Positions 18,361 to 34,700 of a stretch of DNA of 64,000 nucleotides are shown here, one piece after another. The notes beneath the pieces were generated by a model, which was given only the letters and a program-made list of their open reading frames with translations, had not been told where the DNA came from and did not search any database. The first letter of the stretch is position 1. Each line of letters begins with the position of its first letter. Origin of the DNA: Gemmatimonadota bacterium (GTDB lineage: Bacteria; Gemmatimonadota; Gemmatimonadetes; Longimicrobiales; Gaopeijiaceae); assembly GCA_030428885.1 (NCBI GenBank), contig JAUIEJ010000010.1, positions 62,001 through 126,000 on the forward strand, written 5' to 3'. A program made the translations under genes and the position numbers.

Positions 18361-19196
18361 GGCGAGGGCGGGTACACTCGGGCGAGCCAGGTCAGGAGGA
18401 TCGCCTCGAGCTCGGCGGCCGATTCGTGCCGGGAGAAGGTGTGGTCGGCGTCGGGGAGGATCACCACCGTGCTCACCGGGTCCAGGTCGAGATCGGGGAA
18501 GGCGTCCACGAGCTGGTCCGGGTAGTTGAACACGTCGTGCCGATCGCCGGTGGCCACCAGGCAGAGCTGCACGCCCCGCCCCCGGAGGTGCCGCAGGGGC
18601 TCCTCCAGGAGGGCCCGGGCGTCCTCGGCGGCGGGGGTGTCGTCGCCTTCGCCCGCCGCCGGCGCCAAAACCCGGCCGGCCAGCCGGCCGGCCCCCCGCA
18701 CCCACACGGCCGGATTCCACAATCGGGGTAACCGGCTGCCCAGGGCCCGCATCCGGGCTCGGGTCGTGGGGACCACGACGTTGGGGTCCACCAGGCCCGC
18801 CCCCACGACCCGGGGGTCGGTGGCGGCCACCCGGAACGACAGATCGGCGCCGGAGCAGAGCCCGGCCATGACGAACCGCCGGGCCACCCCCTGCTGCTCC
18901 AGAAGGTCCACGGCGGCCCTCACCGCGGCGAGGTACGCCCGCTCCAGGTCGGTGCCCATCTCCTTCGGCAGGGGGCTGTCGCCGATGCCGGGCAGGTCCA
19001 TGCGCAGGGTGGGGAATCCCCGGGAGGCGAACGCCCGGGCCAGGCGCACGTAGAGCCGGTTGGGTCCGACCCGATGGATCAGCCCCGGGTTGACCAGCAC
19101 CACGGCCTCCGACCGGGCCTCCGCCTCGGGGGACGGAGCGGTGAGGACGCCCACCAGCGCCGACCCGGGCCCGAATTCCACCACCGACTCCTTCAT
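18357..19196 (-). CDS. Alpha/beta hydrolase with Cys at the nucleophile elbow
   Basis: A 279-residue alpha/beta hydrolase. A strand ending N-P-G-L and the elbow G-L-C-S-G (112-116) place Cys114 where serine hydrolases have Ser. Other expected parts are R-M-D-L-P-G-I-G-D-S near 65-74, and D-A-D-H-T-F near the C terminus as the His region. The sequence resembles hydrolases that accompany exosortase and NRPS/PKS loci. It is coupled by ATGA overlaps on both sides. As the synthetase line ends without a thioesterase domain, this enzyme is a candidate for releasing or trimming the product. Confidence 0.75.
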   Translation of the reverse strand: MKESVVEFGPGSALVGVLTAPSPEAEARSEAVVLVNPGLIHRVGPNRLYVRLARAFASRGFPTLRMDLPGIGDSPLPKEMGTDLERAYLAAVRAAVDLLEQQGVARRFVMAGLCSGADLSFRVAATDPRVVGAGLVDPNVVVPTTRARMRALGSRLPRLWNPAVWVRGAGRLAGRVLAPAAGEGDDTPAAEDARALLEEPLRHLRGRGVQLCLVATGDRHDVFNYPDQLVDAFPDLDLDPVSTVVILPDADHTFSRHESAAELEAILLTWLARVYPPSP

Positions 19197-19927
19197 GGCC
19201 GGCGGAGGCGCTGGATCATGTACTCCAGCGCCGCTGCGGGGATCGGGCCGGCCCAGACCACCGGATCTTCCTCCCACGCCGGCGGCTGGGCCATGCGGGT
19301 GGGAACCACGCCTCCCACCACGGGCGCCCGCCCCGGGTCCGGCTCGTCGGGAGGCGTCTGGGTCACCAGGACGTGGAGCTGGGCCGGGATCCGGTCGGGA
19401 TACGAGCCGGCGTCCACGGCGAGAAGCTCGTCGAGGAACGAGCGCCGCACCACGGTTCGATCGAGTTCGACGTCGCCGCCGTCCACGGGTCGCCAGGAGC
19501 GCTCCTCCACCCACCGTCGTCCGTCCACCAGGGGATCCCAGAGCACCATGCGGTCGACGTCGCGACGGCCCACCGCGGCCCGCGACGCCACCAGACCGCC
19601 GAGGCGCAGTCCCACGAGATCCACCCGGGGACGTCCCGACAGGGCCCGGAGCTCGTCGAGGGCGGTCCCCGCGTCGCCCACCCACCGGTCCAGATCCGCC
19701 TCGGTGGTGTCGCCCCACGAGTCCCCGGTGCCCGCGTAGTCGAACCGAAGCACGAAGTGCCCGTCGTCGGCCAGGAGTTCGGCCAGCCGGGTCATGGCCC
19801 GGTGGGCGTACTCGTACTCCCGGGCCCAGGGGCCGCACAGGAGCACGGCCCCCCGATCGGGCCCGGCGGCCTCGTGGAAGTACCCGAAGAGCTGGGCGCC
19901 CGGGGGACCGAAGTAGAAGGCGCTCAC
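19193..19927 (-). CDS. Alpha/beta hydrolase lacking a canonical nucleophile
   Basis: A 244-residue alpha/beta hydrolase fold protein starting at GTG 19927, which overlaps the NRPS stop as GTGA. Residues 60-71 carry the R-F-D-Y-A-G-T-G-D-S segment typical of the fold. The elbow reads G-L-R-L-G (106-110), putting Arg108 at the nucleophile position. From memory, a G-L-R-L-G elbow is also seen in one class of exosortase A-associated hydrolases. Either it uses another residue or it serves as a non-catalytic partner of the next hydrolase. Longer upstream extensions of this frame are shadow of the NRPS. Confidence 0.72.
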   Translation of the reverse strand: MSAFYFGPPGAQLFGYFHEAAGPDRGAVLLCGPWAREYEYAHRAMTRLAELLADDGHFVLRFDYAGTGDSWGDTTEADLDRWVGDAGTALDELRALSGRPRVDLVGLRLGGLVASRAAVGRRDVDRMVLWDPLVDGRRWVEERSWRPVDGGDVELDRTVVRRSFLDELLAVDAGSYPDRIPAQLHVLVTQTPPDEPDPGRAPVVGGVVPTRMAQPPAWEEDPVVWAGPIPAAALEYMIQRLRRP

Positions 19928-22900
19928 GAGACCGGTTCCGGCTCGGGGAGCGAGGTGGCGATCTCGGCCAGGGAGAGGAAGAAGAGAGCCCGGGGGTCGA
20001 TGCGCATCCCCGTCCGCTCTTCCAGATCCGTCACCACCTGCATGGCCAGGAGGGAGTGCCCCCCGAGGTCGAAGAAGTTGTCGGTGGCGCCCACCGCGGG
20101 GAGGTCCAGCGCCGACGCCCACACCGCGGCCACCAGCTCTTCCCGGGGACCCCGGGGCGGGCGCCCCGCCCGCTCGGCCCCGCGCTCCTGCTGGGGATCG
20201 GGCAGGGCCTTGCGATCGACCTTCCCGTTGGGCGTCAGGGGCAACCGGTCGATGGAGACGAAGGCCGAGGGCATCATGTAGCCCGGAAGGCGCCCCGCCA
20301 CCCAGCGCCGCAGATCCACGGACCGGACCTCGGCGCCCTGGGGAACCAGGTACGCCACGAGCCGATCGTCCCGGGCCGCCACCACGGCGTCGGCGACCCC
20401 GTCCAGGGCCCGGAGACAGCTCTCCACCTCCCCCAGCTCGATGCGGAAGCCCCGGACCTTCACCTGGTGATCCAGGCGGCCCAGGTGTTCGAGTCGACCG
20501 TCGTGGCGCATGCGGACCAGATCGCCGGTGCGGTACACGGCCTCGCCCTCGTGGAAGGGCGCGTCGAGGAAGCGCTCCGCCGTGAGTTCGGGTCGGCCGT
20601 GGTAGCCCAGGGCCACCCCCTCGCCTCCGATCCACAACTCGCCGGGCACGCCCACCGGGGTGGGCTGCCCGCCGGGCCCCACCACGTAGACCGACGTGTT
20701 GGCGATGGGGCGACCGATGAGGATGGGTTCGCCGGCCTCCACCCGCTGGAGCGTCGACCAGACCGTGGCCTCCGTGGGGCCGTACATGTTCCACAACTCG
20801 CCCACCACCGGACGGAGTCGGTCGGCCAGGGCCGGAGGGAGGGGCTCGCCGCCGCACAGGGCCCGCAGCCCCTCCCGACCTTCCCACCCCGCCGCCAGGA
20901 GCAGCTTCCAGGTGGCGGGGGTGGCCTGGAGAACGCTCACGTCCTCGTCGTCCATCAACCCGGCCAGACGGTGGCCGTCCAGGGCGTCCCGTTCGGTGGC
21001 CAGGACCACCCGCGCACCGAGGGTGAGGGGCAGGTACAACTCCAGCACCGCGATGTCGAACGAGATCGTGGTGATGGCCAGGAGCCTGTCGTCGGGCGAG
21101 AGTCCCGGCTCGGCGGCCATGGAGGTGAGGAAGTTGGCCAGAGCCCGGTGGGGCACCGCGACGCCCTTGGGCGTACCCGTGGTCCCGGAGGTGTAGATGA
21201 CGTAGGCCGGGCTGTCCCCCGGCACGTCCACGAAGGGACGGGGCGCGGGGGGCATCCACCGGTCCAGGTCCAGGACCGGAAGCCCCAGATCGAACCGGTC
21301 GTGGAGGTCCCGATGGGACACCACGGCCACGGCCCCGGACTGGCGCGCCATGAACTCCACCCGGGTCTCGGGATACCCGGGATCCACGGGCACGTAGGCG
21401 GCGCCCGCACCGAGGATGCCCAGCATTCCCGGGACCAGATCCCGTCCCCGCTCCATGAGGATCACCACCCGGTCTCCCGGCTCCACCCCCATGGCCCCCA
21501 GGGCGGCCGACACCCGACCCGCCGCCTCCAGGAGCGCCGCGTAGGTGAGGGACCCCTCGTCGGTGACCACGGCGATCCGGTCCGGAGTCCGAGCCGCCTG
21601 GTCGGCGACGAGGGCGTGGAGGGGCCGCCGGGGGAACGGCTCACCTCGTCGATTCACCCGCTCCAGACGGGCCCGCTCCGACGGCACCACCGCCGACAGG
21701 TCCTCGAGATCGAGGTCCGGGTCCTCCATGCCGCGCCGAAGAATGGACGCGTAGTGCGTCACCATGGACTCGGCCGTGGCGGGGGCGAAGAGGGAGGCGT
21801 TGTAGGTCAGGTGGATCCGGGCGCCGTCGGGCTCGAGCATGACGTTGAAGTCCAACTCGAACTGGGCGCCGTTGCGCCGCAGGGGCAGATCCTCGGCTCG
21901 ATAGCCCGGCTCCTGCGTCCGCTCGGGGATCCGGACCATGTTGAAGAGGACCTGGACCAGGGGCGGTCGGCTCCCGTCCCGCCCCTTCTGGAGTTCGTTC
22001 ACCAGGACCTCGAACGGCATCTCCTGGTGCTCGAATGCCTCCAGGGCCGTGGTCCGCACCCGGGCCACCAACTCGCGGAAGGTGGGGGCGCCGGAGAGAT
22101 CGTTCCGGTGCACCACCGTGTTCACGAAGGTCCCCACCAGGGACTGGAGCGACGGGTGGATCCGGTGGGACACGGGAACCGCCACCGCCAGGTCCACCTG
22201 CCCCGACCGTTGATGGAGCAGCACGAAGAAGGCCGCCAGCAGTACCATGAACTCGGTGGCGCCCTCCTGGGCGGCGAACTGCCGCAGATCCCGGAGGAAG
22301 GCGGCGGGGAGCCGGGTGTGGGTCGCGCCCCCCTCGGATTCCAGGATCGCCGGCCGGGGGTGATCCAGGGCCAGGTCGAGGGTGGGGAGTCCCTTCAGAC
22401 GCCCGTGCCAGTAGTCCCGCTGCCCCTGGAGGATCCCCGACTCGAACCACTCTCGTTGCCAGGCCGCGAAGTCCCGGTACTGCACCTCCAGGGGCGGCGA
22501 GGAGGCCACCGAACCCGGTACCTCGTAGGCCTGTCGGACGCTCTCCCCGAAGTGGATCAGGGAGAGGAGGTCGCTCACGATGTGATGCATGCCCAGGCCG
22601 AGGACGTGCCGGTCGTGGTCCAGCCGGGCATGGACGATCCGCACCAGGGGGCCCGTCTCCAGGTCGTACGGCGCGTTGAAGATCTCCGACAACCGGTCCG
22701 TGGCCGCCGGGAGTCGATCGCTCTCGGGGAGGTGGGAGACGTCGAAACGCACCGCGTCGAAGCGCTGGGGCGGCCCCGTCACGGCCCGGGGTCGCCCATC
22801 CCTGAAGACGAACCGGCTGTGGACGACGTGATGTCGTCGCAACACCTCGTCCATGGCGTTCTCCAGCCGGTCCAGGTCCAGCGGGCCCTCCAGGAGGGTG

Positions 22901-23184
22901 GCGCCTCCCATGTTGTACGCGGTGCCCCGGGGATCCAGGTGTTGGGCCACCCACATGCGCTCCTGGGAGAACGACAGAGGGGCCGACTCCCCCAGGTCCC
23001 GGGGACCGAGGTTCGGCACGCCGTCGTCCAGGAGGGTCAACAGCGCCGGCTTGTGCCGGGCCAACGCCTCCCGGAGCTCGGCGGTGATCCGGCCCGGAGG
23101 GGCCGCGACCCGGAGCCGGTCGCCGGAGCGGGACAGGCGAATGCCCCGCTCGGCGAGGGTCCGCACCAGGACGTCGAGCTTCAT
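19924..23184 (-). CDS. Nonribosomal peptide synthetase, TubC docking-C-A-PCP
   Basis: A 1086-residue single module. Residues 1-50 match a TubC-type docking domain, used to accept chains from a PKS. The condensation domain (about 65-500) has the H-H-I-V-S-D active site near 198. The adenylation domain (about 510-990) has Y-T-S-G-T-T-G-T-P-K-G near 661. Its specificity pocket reads D-I-L-(Q/A)-L-G-M-V-W-K by my manual alignment, close to codes known for glycine. The carrier domain has D-L-G-G-H-S-L near 1040. There is no thioesterase, reductase or epimerase, so release must be by a separate enzyme. ATG 23184 lies one base after the PKS stop. Confidence 0.92.
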   Translation of the reverse strand: MKLDVLVRTLAERGIRLSRSGDRLRVAAPPGRITAELREALARHKPALLTLLDDGVPNLGPRDLGESAPLSFSQERMWVAQHLDPRGTAYNMGGATLLEGPLDLDRLENAMDEVLRRHHVVHSRFVFRDGRPRAVTGPPQRFDAVRFDVSHLPESDRLPAATDRLSEIFNAPYDLETGPLVRIVHARLDHDRHVLGLGMHHIVSDLLSLIHFGESVRQAYEVPGSVASSPPLEVQYRDFAAWQREWFESGILQGQRDYWHGRLKGLPTLDLALDHPRPAILESEGGATHTRLPAAFLRDLRQFAAQEGATEFMVLLAAFFVLLHQRSGQVDLAVAVPVSHRIHPSLQSLVGTFVNTVVHRNDLSGAPTFRELVARVRTTALEAFEHQEMPFEVLVNELQKGRDGSRPPLVQVLFNMVRIPERTQEPGYRAEDLPLRRNGAQFELDFNVMLEPDGARIHLTYNASLFAPATAESMVTHYASILRRGMEDPDLDLEDLSAVVPSERARLERVNRRGEPFPRRPLHALVADQAARTPDRIAVVTDEGSLTYAALLEAAGRVSAALGAMGVEPGDRVVILMERGRDLVPGMLGILGAGAAYVPVDPGYPETRVEFMARQSGAVAVVSHRDLHDRFDLGLPVLDLDRWMPPAPRPFVDVPGDSPAYVIYTSGTTGTPKGVAVPHRALANFLTSMAAEPGLSPDDRLLAITTISFDIAVLELYLPLTLGARVVLATERDALDGHRLAGLMDDEDVSVLQATPATWKLLLAAGWEGREGLRALCGGEPLPPALADRLRPVVGELWNMYGPTEATVWSTLQRVEAGEPILIGRPIANTSVYVVGPGGQPTPVGVPGELWIGGEGVALGYHGRPELTAERFLDAPFHEGEAVYRTGDLVRMRHDGRLEHLGRLDHQVKVRGFRIELGEVESCLRALDGVADAVVAARDDRLVAYLVPQGAEVRSVDLRRWVAGRLPGYMMPSAFVSIDRLPLTPNGKVDRKALPDPQQERGAERAGRPPRGPREELVAAVWASALDLPAVGATDNFFDLGGHSLLAMQVVTDLEERTGMRIDPRALFFLSLAEIATSLPEPEPVS

Positions 23185-23185
23185 G

Positions 23186-29530
<6,345 letters not shown>

Positions 29531-29573
29531 TCGTGATCCGTTCAGGTGCGAGTGGCGTGATGGAATCCGGGGC

Positions 29574-31790
29574 TCAGTACCCCAGTTCTTCCAGTTCCTG
29601 GAGGAGGTCCGCTTCCAGCTCTTCTTCGGTGGGCGCGGGGCCCACGGTCTCCCCCGGGGGGCCGACGGGGGAGGTCGGGGACACCACCTCGATGAGGTGG
29701 GCCGTCAGGAGTTCGATGGTGGGGTGCTCCAGCAGCAGCGTGCTGGGCAGCCTCTCCCCGATGGCGGTGCCCAGGCGACTGGCCAGCTCCACCGCCATGA
29801 GGGAGTCGAGGCCCAGGTCCACGAACCCCGTGCGGGGATCGGGGACCCGGGCCGTACCCACGCCCAGGACCGCCGCCAGTTCTTCCCGGACCAGACGGCC
29901 CACGGCCGCCGGTACGGCACGCCCCGACAGCTCCCGCTGCATCAGGGGCACGGGGGCGCGCCGACCGGTCTCCAGCCAGCACTCCTCCCGTTCCATGGGG
30001 TGGAGGGGCAGATCGATCCAGACCGCCGGGGCGGGTACGGGCGCCGATTCGTCGATGTCGGCGCCGTCCACGAAGGCCCGGGCCAACTCGTCCAGGGAGC
30101 GGGGCGGAGGGGCATCGCGGGCGGGGGCGTCGGTGCCGAACACCGACCCCGTCCGGACTCCGGGGGCCTCCGGGTCCTCGATCCAGTCCCGGAGGGCCCG
30201 GGCCAGGCCGGGACCGTCGGGTGCCACCACCGCCAGGCGATGCCGGCGGCGCGTCCGGCGATGCCACGCTCCGGCGCAGACGGCGGCGGGGTCGGCGCCG
30301 CCCTCAAGGAGGGTGGCGTAGTCGTCGGCCAGCGTCTCGAGGGCCTGGGGTCGGAACGCCGAGAGGGCCAGGAGGTGGGGGCCCGGCGCGGACTCGGGCG
30401 CTTCCCGGGGGGCGGCGCCGTCGTACTGGCGCACCACCACGTGGGCGTTGGTGCCGCCGAACCCGAAGGAACTGACGCCCGCCACCCGGGGACCCGGGGT
30501 CGACCACGGCACCGCCTCGGTGGCCAGGCGCAGGCGCGATCCGTCCAGGGAGAGGAGGGGGTTGGGCTCGGACAGGTGGAGGTTCGGCGGGATCGCGCCC
30601 CGTTCCACGGCGAGCACGGCCTTCATGAGCCCCGCCAGTCCCGCGGTCCCCTCGGCGTGCCCGATGTTGGTCTTCACGGCGCCGAGCCAGCAGGGATCGT
30701 CACCCTCGCCCAGCACGGTGGCCAGCGCCTCGACCTCGATGGGGTCGCCCAGCCGCGTGCCCGTGCCGTGGGTCTCCACGAACGTCACCTCCCGGGCGTC
30801 CACCCGGGCGTCGGCCAGAGCGGCCCGGATCACCCGCTCCTGGGACCGTCCGTTGGGGGCGGACAGGCCGTTGGTGCGGCCGTCCTGATTCACGGCGGAT
30901 CCCGCCAGGACGGCCAGGATCCGGTCTCCGTCCCGCTCGGCGTCGGCCAGGCGCTTGAGCACGATCACTCCCACGCCTTCGGCCCGGACGATGCCGTCGG
31001 CCGACGCGTCGAAGGTCCGACACCGACCCGAGGGCGAGAAGAGGCGCATCTTGGAGAAGGCCACCGTGGGCGCCGGCTGCAGCACCAGGTTGGCGCCGCC
31101 GGCGAGAGCGAGATCCACCTCGCCCGACCGCAGGCTGCGCATGGCCAGATGGACCGCCACCAGGGACGCCGAGCACGCCGTGTCCACCGTGTAGCTCGGG
31201 CCGTGGAGGTCCAGCCAGTAGGAGAGGCGGTTCGCCAGGATGCTGTGGCCCGTGGCGGTGGCCGTGTGGGGGTCGATGGACTCGGGGTGACCCAGTTGGA
31301 GGGCGGCGTAGTCGTCGCTGTAGCTGTGGGCGCCCACCATCACGCCCGTGGCCGACCCCGTCAGGGCGTCCAGGGCGATCCCCGCTCGCTCCAGGGCCTC
31401 GTGGGTGACCTCGAGGAGCAGGCGCTGCTGCGGGTCCATGGCCCGCGCTTCCCGGTGGGGAATCCCGAACAACTCCGGATCGAAGGTGCGCACGTCGTCG
31501 AGGAAGCCCCCCCATCGGGTGGTCATGCGACCGGGAGCGTCCAGGTCCGGATCGAACCACGCGTCGGCGTCCCAGCGATCCGGGGGAACCGGACCCACCG
31601 CGTCCACTCCGTCCCGGAGCAGGGTCCAGAACGCCTCGGGACTCGCGACCCCCCCGGGGAATCGGCACCCCATGCCCACCACGGCGATGGGGGCCCGGGA
31701 GGTGGCCTCCACCCGGTCGAGGCGCGCCCGGAGCTCCCGAAGCGCCGTCAGGGCCTTGCGCAGCCGTCCGTCGCCGGTGTCGTGGCTCAT
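29574..31790 (-). CDS. Polyketide synthase KS-ACP protein lacking its acyltransferase
   Basis: A 738-residue protein: N-terminal coiled docking helix, intact KS with Cys206 (D-T-A-C-S-A-S), H-G-T-G-T and N-I-G-H-A-E, and an ACP with G-L-D-S-L near the C terminus. No AT domain lies between them, yet both of its normal flanks remain. One is the KS-AT linker (L-S-A-F-R-P-Q-A-L and L-A-D-D-Y). The other is the post-AT strand (D-L-P-L-H-P-M-E-R-E). This looks like a clean loss of the AT. The extender must come from another AT in the cluster or from outside. ATG 31790 overlaps the previous PKS stop as ATGA; frames extending to 33698 are shadow. Confidence 0.9.
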   Translation of the reverse strand: MSHDTGDGRLRKALTALRELRARLDRVEATSRAPIAVVGMGCRFPGGVASPEAFWTLLRDGVDAVGPVPPDRWDADAWFDPDLDAPGRMTTRWGGFLDDVRTFDPELFGIPHREARAMDPQQRLLLEVTHEALERAGIALDALTGSATGVMVGAHSYSDDYAALQLGHPESIDPHTATATGHSILANRLSYWLDLHGPSYTVDTACSASLVAVHLAMRSLRSGEVDLALAGGANLVLQPAPTVAFSKMRLFSPSGRCRTFDASADGIVRAEGVGVIVLKRLADAERDGDRILAVLAGSAVNQDGRTNGLSAPNGRSQERVIRAALADARVDAREVTFVETHGTGTRLGDPIEVEALATVLGEGDDPCWLGAVKTNIGHAEGTAGLAGLMKAVLAVERGAIPPNLHLSEPNPLLSLDGSRLRLATEAVPWSTPGPRVAGVSSFGFGGTNAHVVVRQYDGAAPREAPESAPGPHLLALSAFRPQALETLADDYATLLEGGADPAAVCAGAWHRRTRRRHRLAVVAPDGPGLARALRDWIEDPEAPGVRTGSVFGTDAPARDAPPPRSLDELARAFVDGADIDESAPVPAPAVWIDLPLHPMEREECWLETGRRAPVPLMQRELSGRAVPAAVGRLVREELAAVLGVGTARVPDPRTGFVDLGLDSLMAVELASRLGTAIGERLPSTLLLEHPTIELLTAHLIEVVSPTSPVGPPGETVGPAPTEEELEADLLQELEELGY

Positions 31791-34700
31791 TCCGGGCCTC
31801 CGAGCCAGTCGTCCAGTTCGGCGAGTTCCCGATCCAGGAGGCGCTCGATGGATTCGGGGGAATCGTCCGGCGGGGCCGGGCTCGACGCCGCTCCCCCCTG
31901 CGGACGAGCGCCCTCGTGGAGCGCCGCGAGATGGGCCGCGAGGCCGTCGGGGGTGGGGTGGTTCCAGACGACCGTGGCCGAGAGCCCGAGGCCGAGATCC
32001 CGCTCGAGGCGGTTCCGGAATTCCAGCGACATCAGCGAGTCCATCCCCATGGAGCGAAACGTCTGCGAACCATCGATCTGCGTCCGGTCGAGGTGGAGCA
32101 CCTCCGACAGGCGATCTCGCACCGTGGCACGGATCAGGCGCCGGCGGGCCTCGGGAGACCCGGCCCCGTCCAGTCGAGCCCGGGGGGCGGTCTCGTCGTC
32201 GGTGGGGGGCGCCACCCCGTCGACTCGGCGGTACCACACCGAGGTTTCCCGGAAGGGGTGGAGAGGGAACGGCACTCGAGGCCCGGCGAAGGGCACCACC
32301 ACGGACCAATCCAGTTCCACTCCCTCCTCCCAGAGGCGCGCGCAGGCTTCCAGCATTCCCAGGCGTCCGCCGCCGTCGCGGCGGAGCGTGCCCATGGCCC
32401 GAGCCGCCCCGTCCTCCACCCGGACCGTCTCGTCCACGGCGTGGGTCAGGACCGGGTGGGGGCTCACCTCCAGGAACAGCGCCCTGCCCCCCCGATCCCG
32501 GGCCCCCCGGGCGAGGGACTGAACCGTCGGGGCGAGACGAACGGGGTGTCGCAGGTTCCCTACCCAATAGTCGGCCCCTACGCTTTCGCCGTCCACCTTT
32601 GCGGCCGTCACCGTGGAATGGAAGGGGACGCGCCCGGGAGCCGGAGCCAACGAGGCCAGCGACTCCCGGAGGTCGGGGGTGAGGGGGTCGACCTGGGGAC
32701 TGTGGGACGCCACGTCCACGGCGACGGACCGGACGTAGACCCCGGCTCCCTCCAACTCCGTCCGGAGGGCGTCCACGGCGTCGGGGTCCCCGGAGAAGAC
32801 CACCGACCGCACCCCGTTCCAGGCGGCCAGATCCATGCCCGGGCGCCCCGCGAGCACCTCCCGGGCTTCGTCCATGGAGAGCTCCGCCATGAGCATGGCT
32901 CCCCGACCCGCGATGCGCCGGAGGAGGAGGCTCCGCCGGCACACCACCTCGATGGCGGCCTCCAGGGTGAGGATCCCCGCCACGTGGGCGGCGGCGACCT
33001 CGCCCATGCTGTGCCCCACCACGGCGGCCGGGCGGAGTCCCCAGGCCTCCCACAGCGAGGCCAGCGCCAGGTAGACCGACACCAGGACCGGCTGGATCAC
33101 GTCCACCCGGTCCATGGCCCACCGGGGATCGTCGGGATCCAGGCGGAGCTGCTCGACCAGGGACCAGTCGACCCAGGGGCGCAGGGCCTCCTCGCACCGT
33201 TCCACGGTGGCCCGGAACGTCGGTTCCTCCAGGAGCCCGCGGCCCATCCCCACCCATTGGGGGCCCTGACCGGGAAAGACCCACACCACCTCGGGGGTGG
33301 CGGCGGCGGCAGGGAAGTCGCCGGCACGGCCCACGGCCTCCCGGAGAGCCGCGGCCAGCCCGGCGGGACTCGGCCCCGCGGCCCCGAGGCGCAGGCCGTG
33401 GCGAACCCGCTGTCGGGCCAGCCCCGCGGCCAGCGCCGCCACCGTTTCCGGCGAGGCCGTGTCCAGGTCTCGGGCCACCTGTCCGGCAAGGTCCCGAAGC
33501 CCCGCAGGGGAGTCGGCGGACAGAAGGAGGAGGGTCTCGGGCGGCCCCGGACGCCCCACGTCCCGCCGGGGCGCCGGCCCCAGCACCAGATGGGCGTTGG
33601 TGCCGGCCAGCCCGAACGAACTCACGCCGACCCGGGGGTCGACCCCGCCGCCCAGGGGCACGGGCGCCCCGGGGACCCGGAGGCCCAGTGGGCCCCATGG
33701 CACCGACGGAGTGGGCTCCCGGAGGTGGAGGCTCGGGGGAACGACGCCATGGTGGAGGATCAGGGTGGCCTTGATGAGCCCCAGGACCCCGGCGGCCGCC
33801 TCCGCGTGCCCGAAGCCCGTCTTCAGCGAACCCACCAGGCAGGGAGCCCCAACGTCTCCGGCGCGCCCCACCACGGCTCCCAACGCCGCCAGTTCCACCG
33901 GGTCACCCGTGGGCGTACCCGTGCCGTGGGCCTCCACGTAGGCGGCGGTCCGGGGGTCGTCTCCGGCGTCGCTCCAGGCGGCCCGGAGCACGTCGATCTG
34001 GCCCTCCACCTCGGGGCGCACGAAATGCTCGCCCCTCCCTCCGTCGTTGTTCACCGCGCCGCCCCGGATGACGGCCCACACCGGGTCGCCGGCCTCCATA
34101 GCGGCCGCCAGGGGCTTCAGGATCACCACACCCACCCCTTCGCTCCGGACGAACCCGTCGGCCGACGCGTCGCCGAACTTGCAGCGGCCGTCGGGAGCCA
34201 GCATCCCGGCCCGTTGGTAGGCCGCCGTGACATGGGGCGACAGGATCACGTTGGCGCCGCCGGCCACCGCCACGTCGCATTCGCCGGCTCGAAGGCTCAC
34301 GCAGGCCCGGTGGACGGCCACCAGCGACGACGACGCCGCCGTATCCACCACCAGGGCCGGTCCCCCCAGTCCGAAGACGTGGGCGATCCGGCCCGCCGCC
34401 GCGTACCGGCCGGTGCCGGTGGTCATGTGGAAGTCGAGGGTGCCCCGATCCTCCAGGAGCCGCGTCTCGAAGTCCTGGCTCCACAGGCCGACCCAGACAC
34501 CGGTGCGGCACCCCGTCAGGGCCGCGGGCGACGACCCCGCATGCTCCACGGCGTCCCAGGTGGCCTCCAGGAGCAGGCGCTGCTGGGGGTCCATGACCTC
34601 GGCTTCCCGGGGCGAGAGCCCGAAGAGGCCGGGGTCGAACCGGTCGATCCCGCCCAGTCGCCCGGCGCCGGGGCCGCCGGCGGTGTCGGCGCCCGGAGGC

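Noticed and set aside
34334-34336. Treating the loading PKS as a decayed pseudogene because of the missing Cys
   Set aside because: The frame is intact for 1017 residues, AT and ACP motifs are complete, and loss of this Cys is expected for a starter-loading KS.
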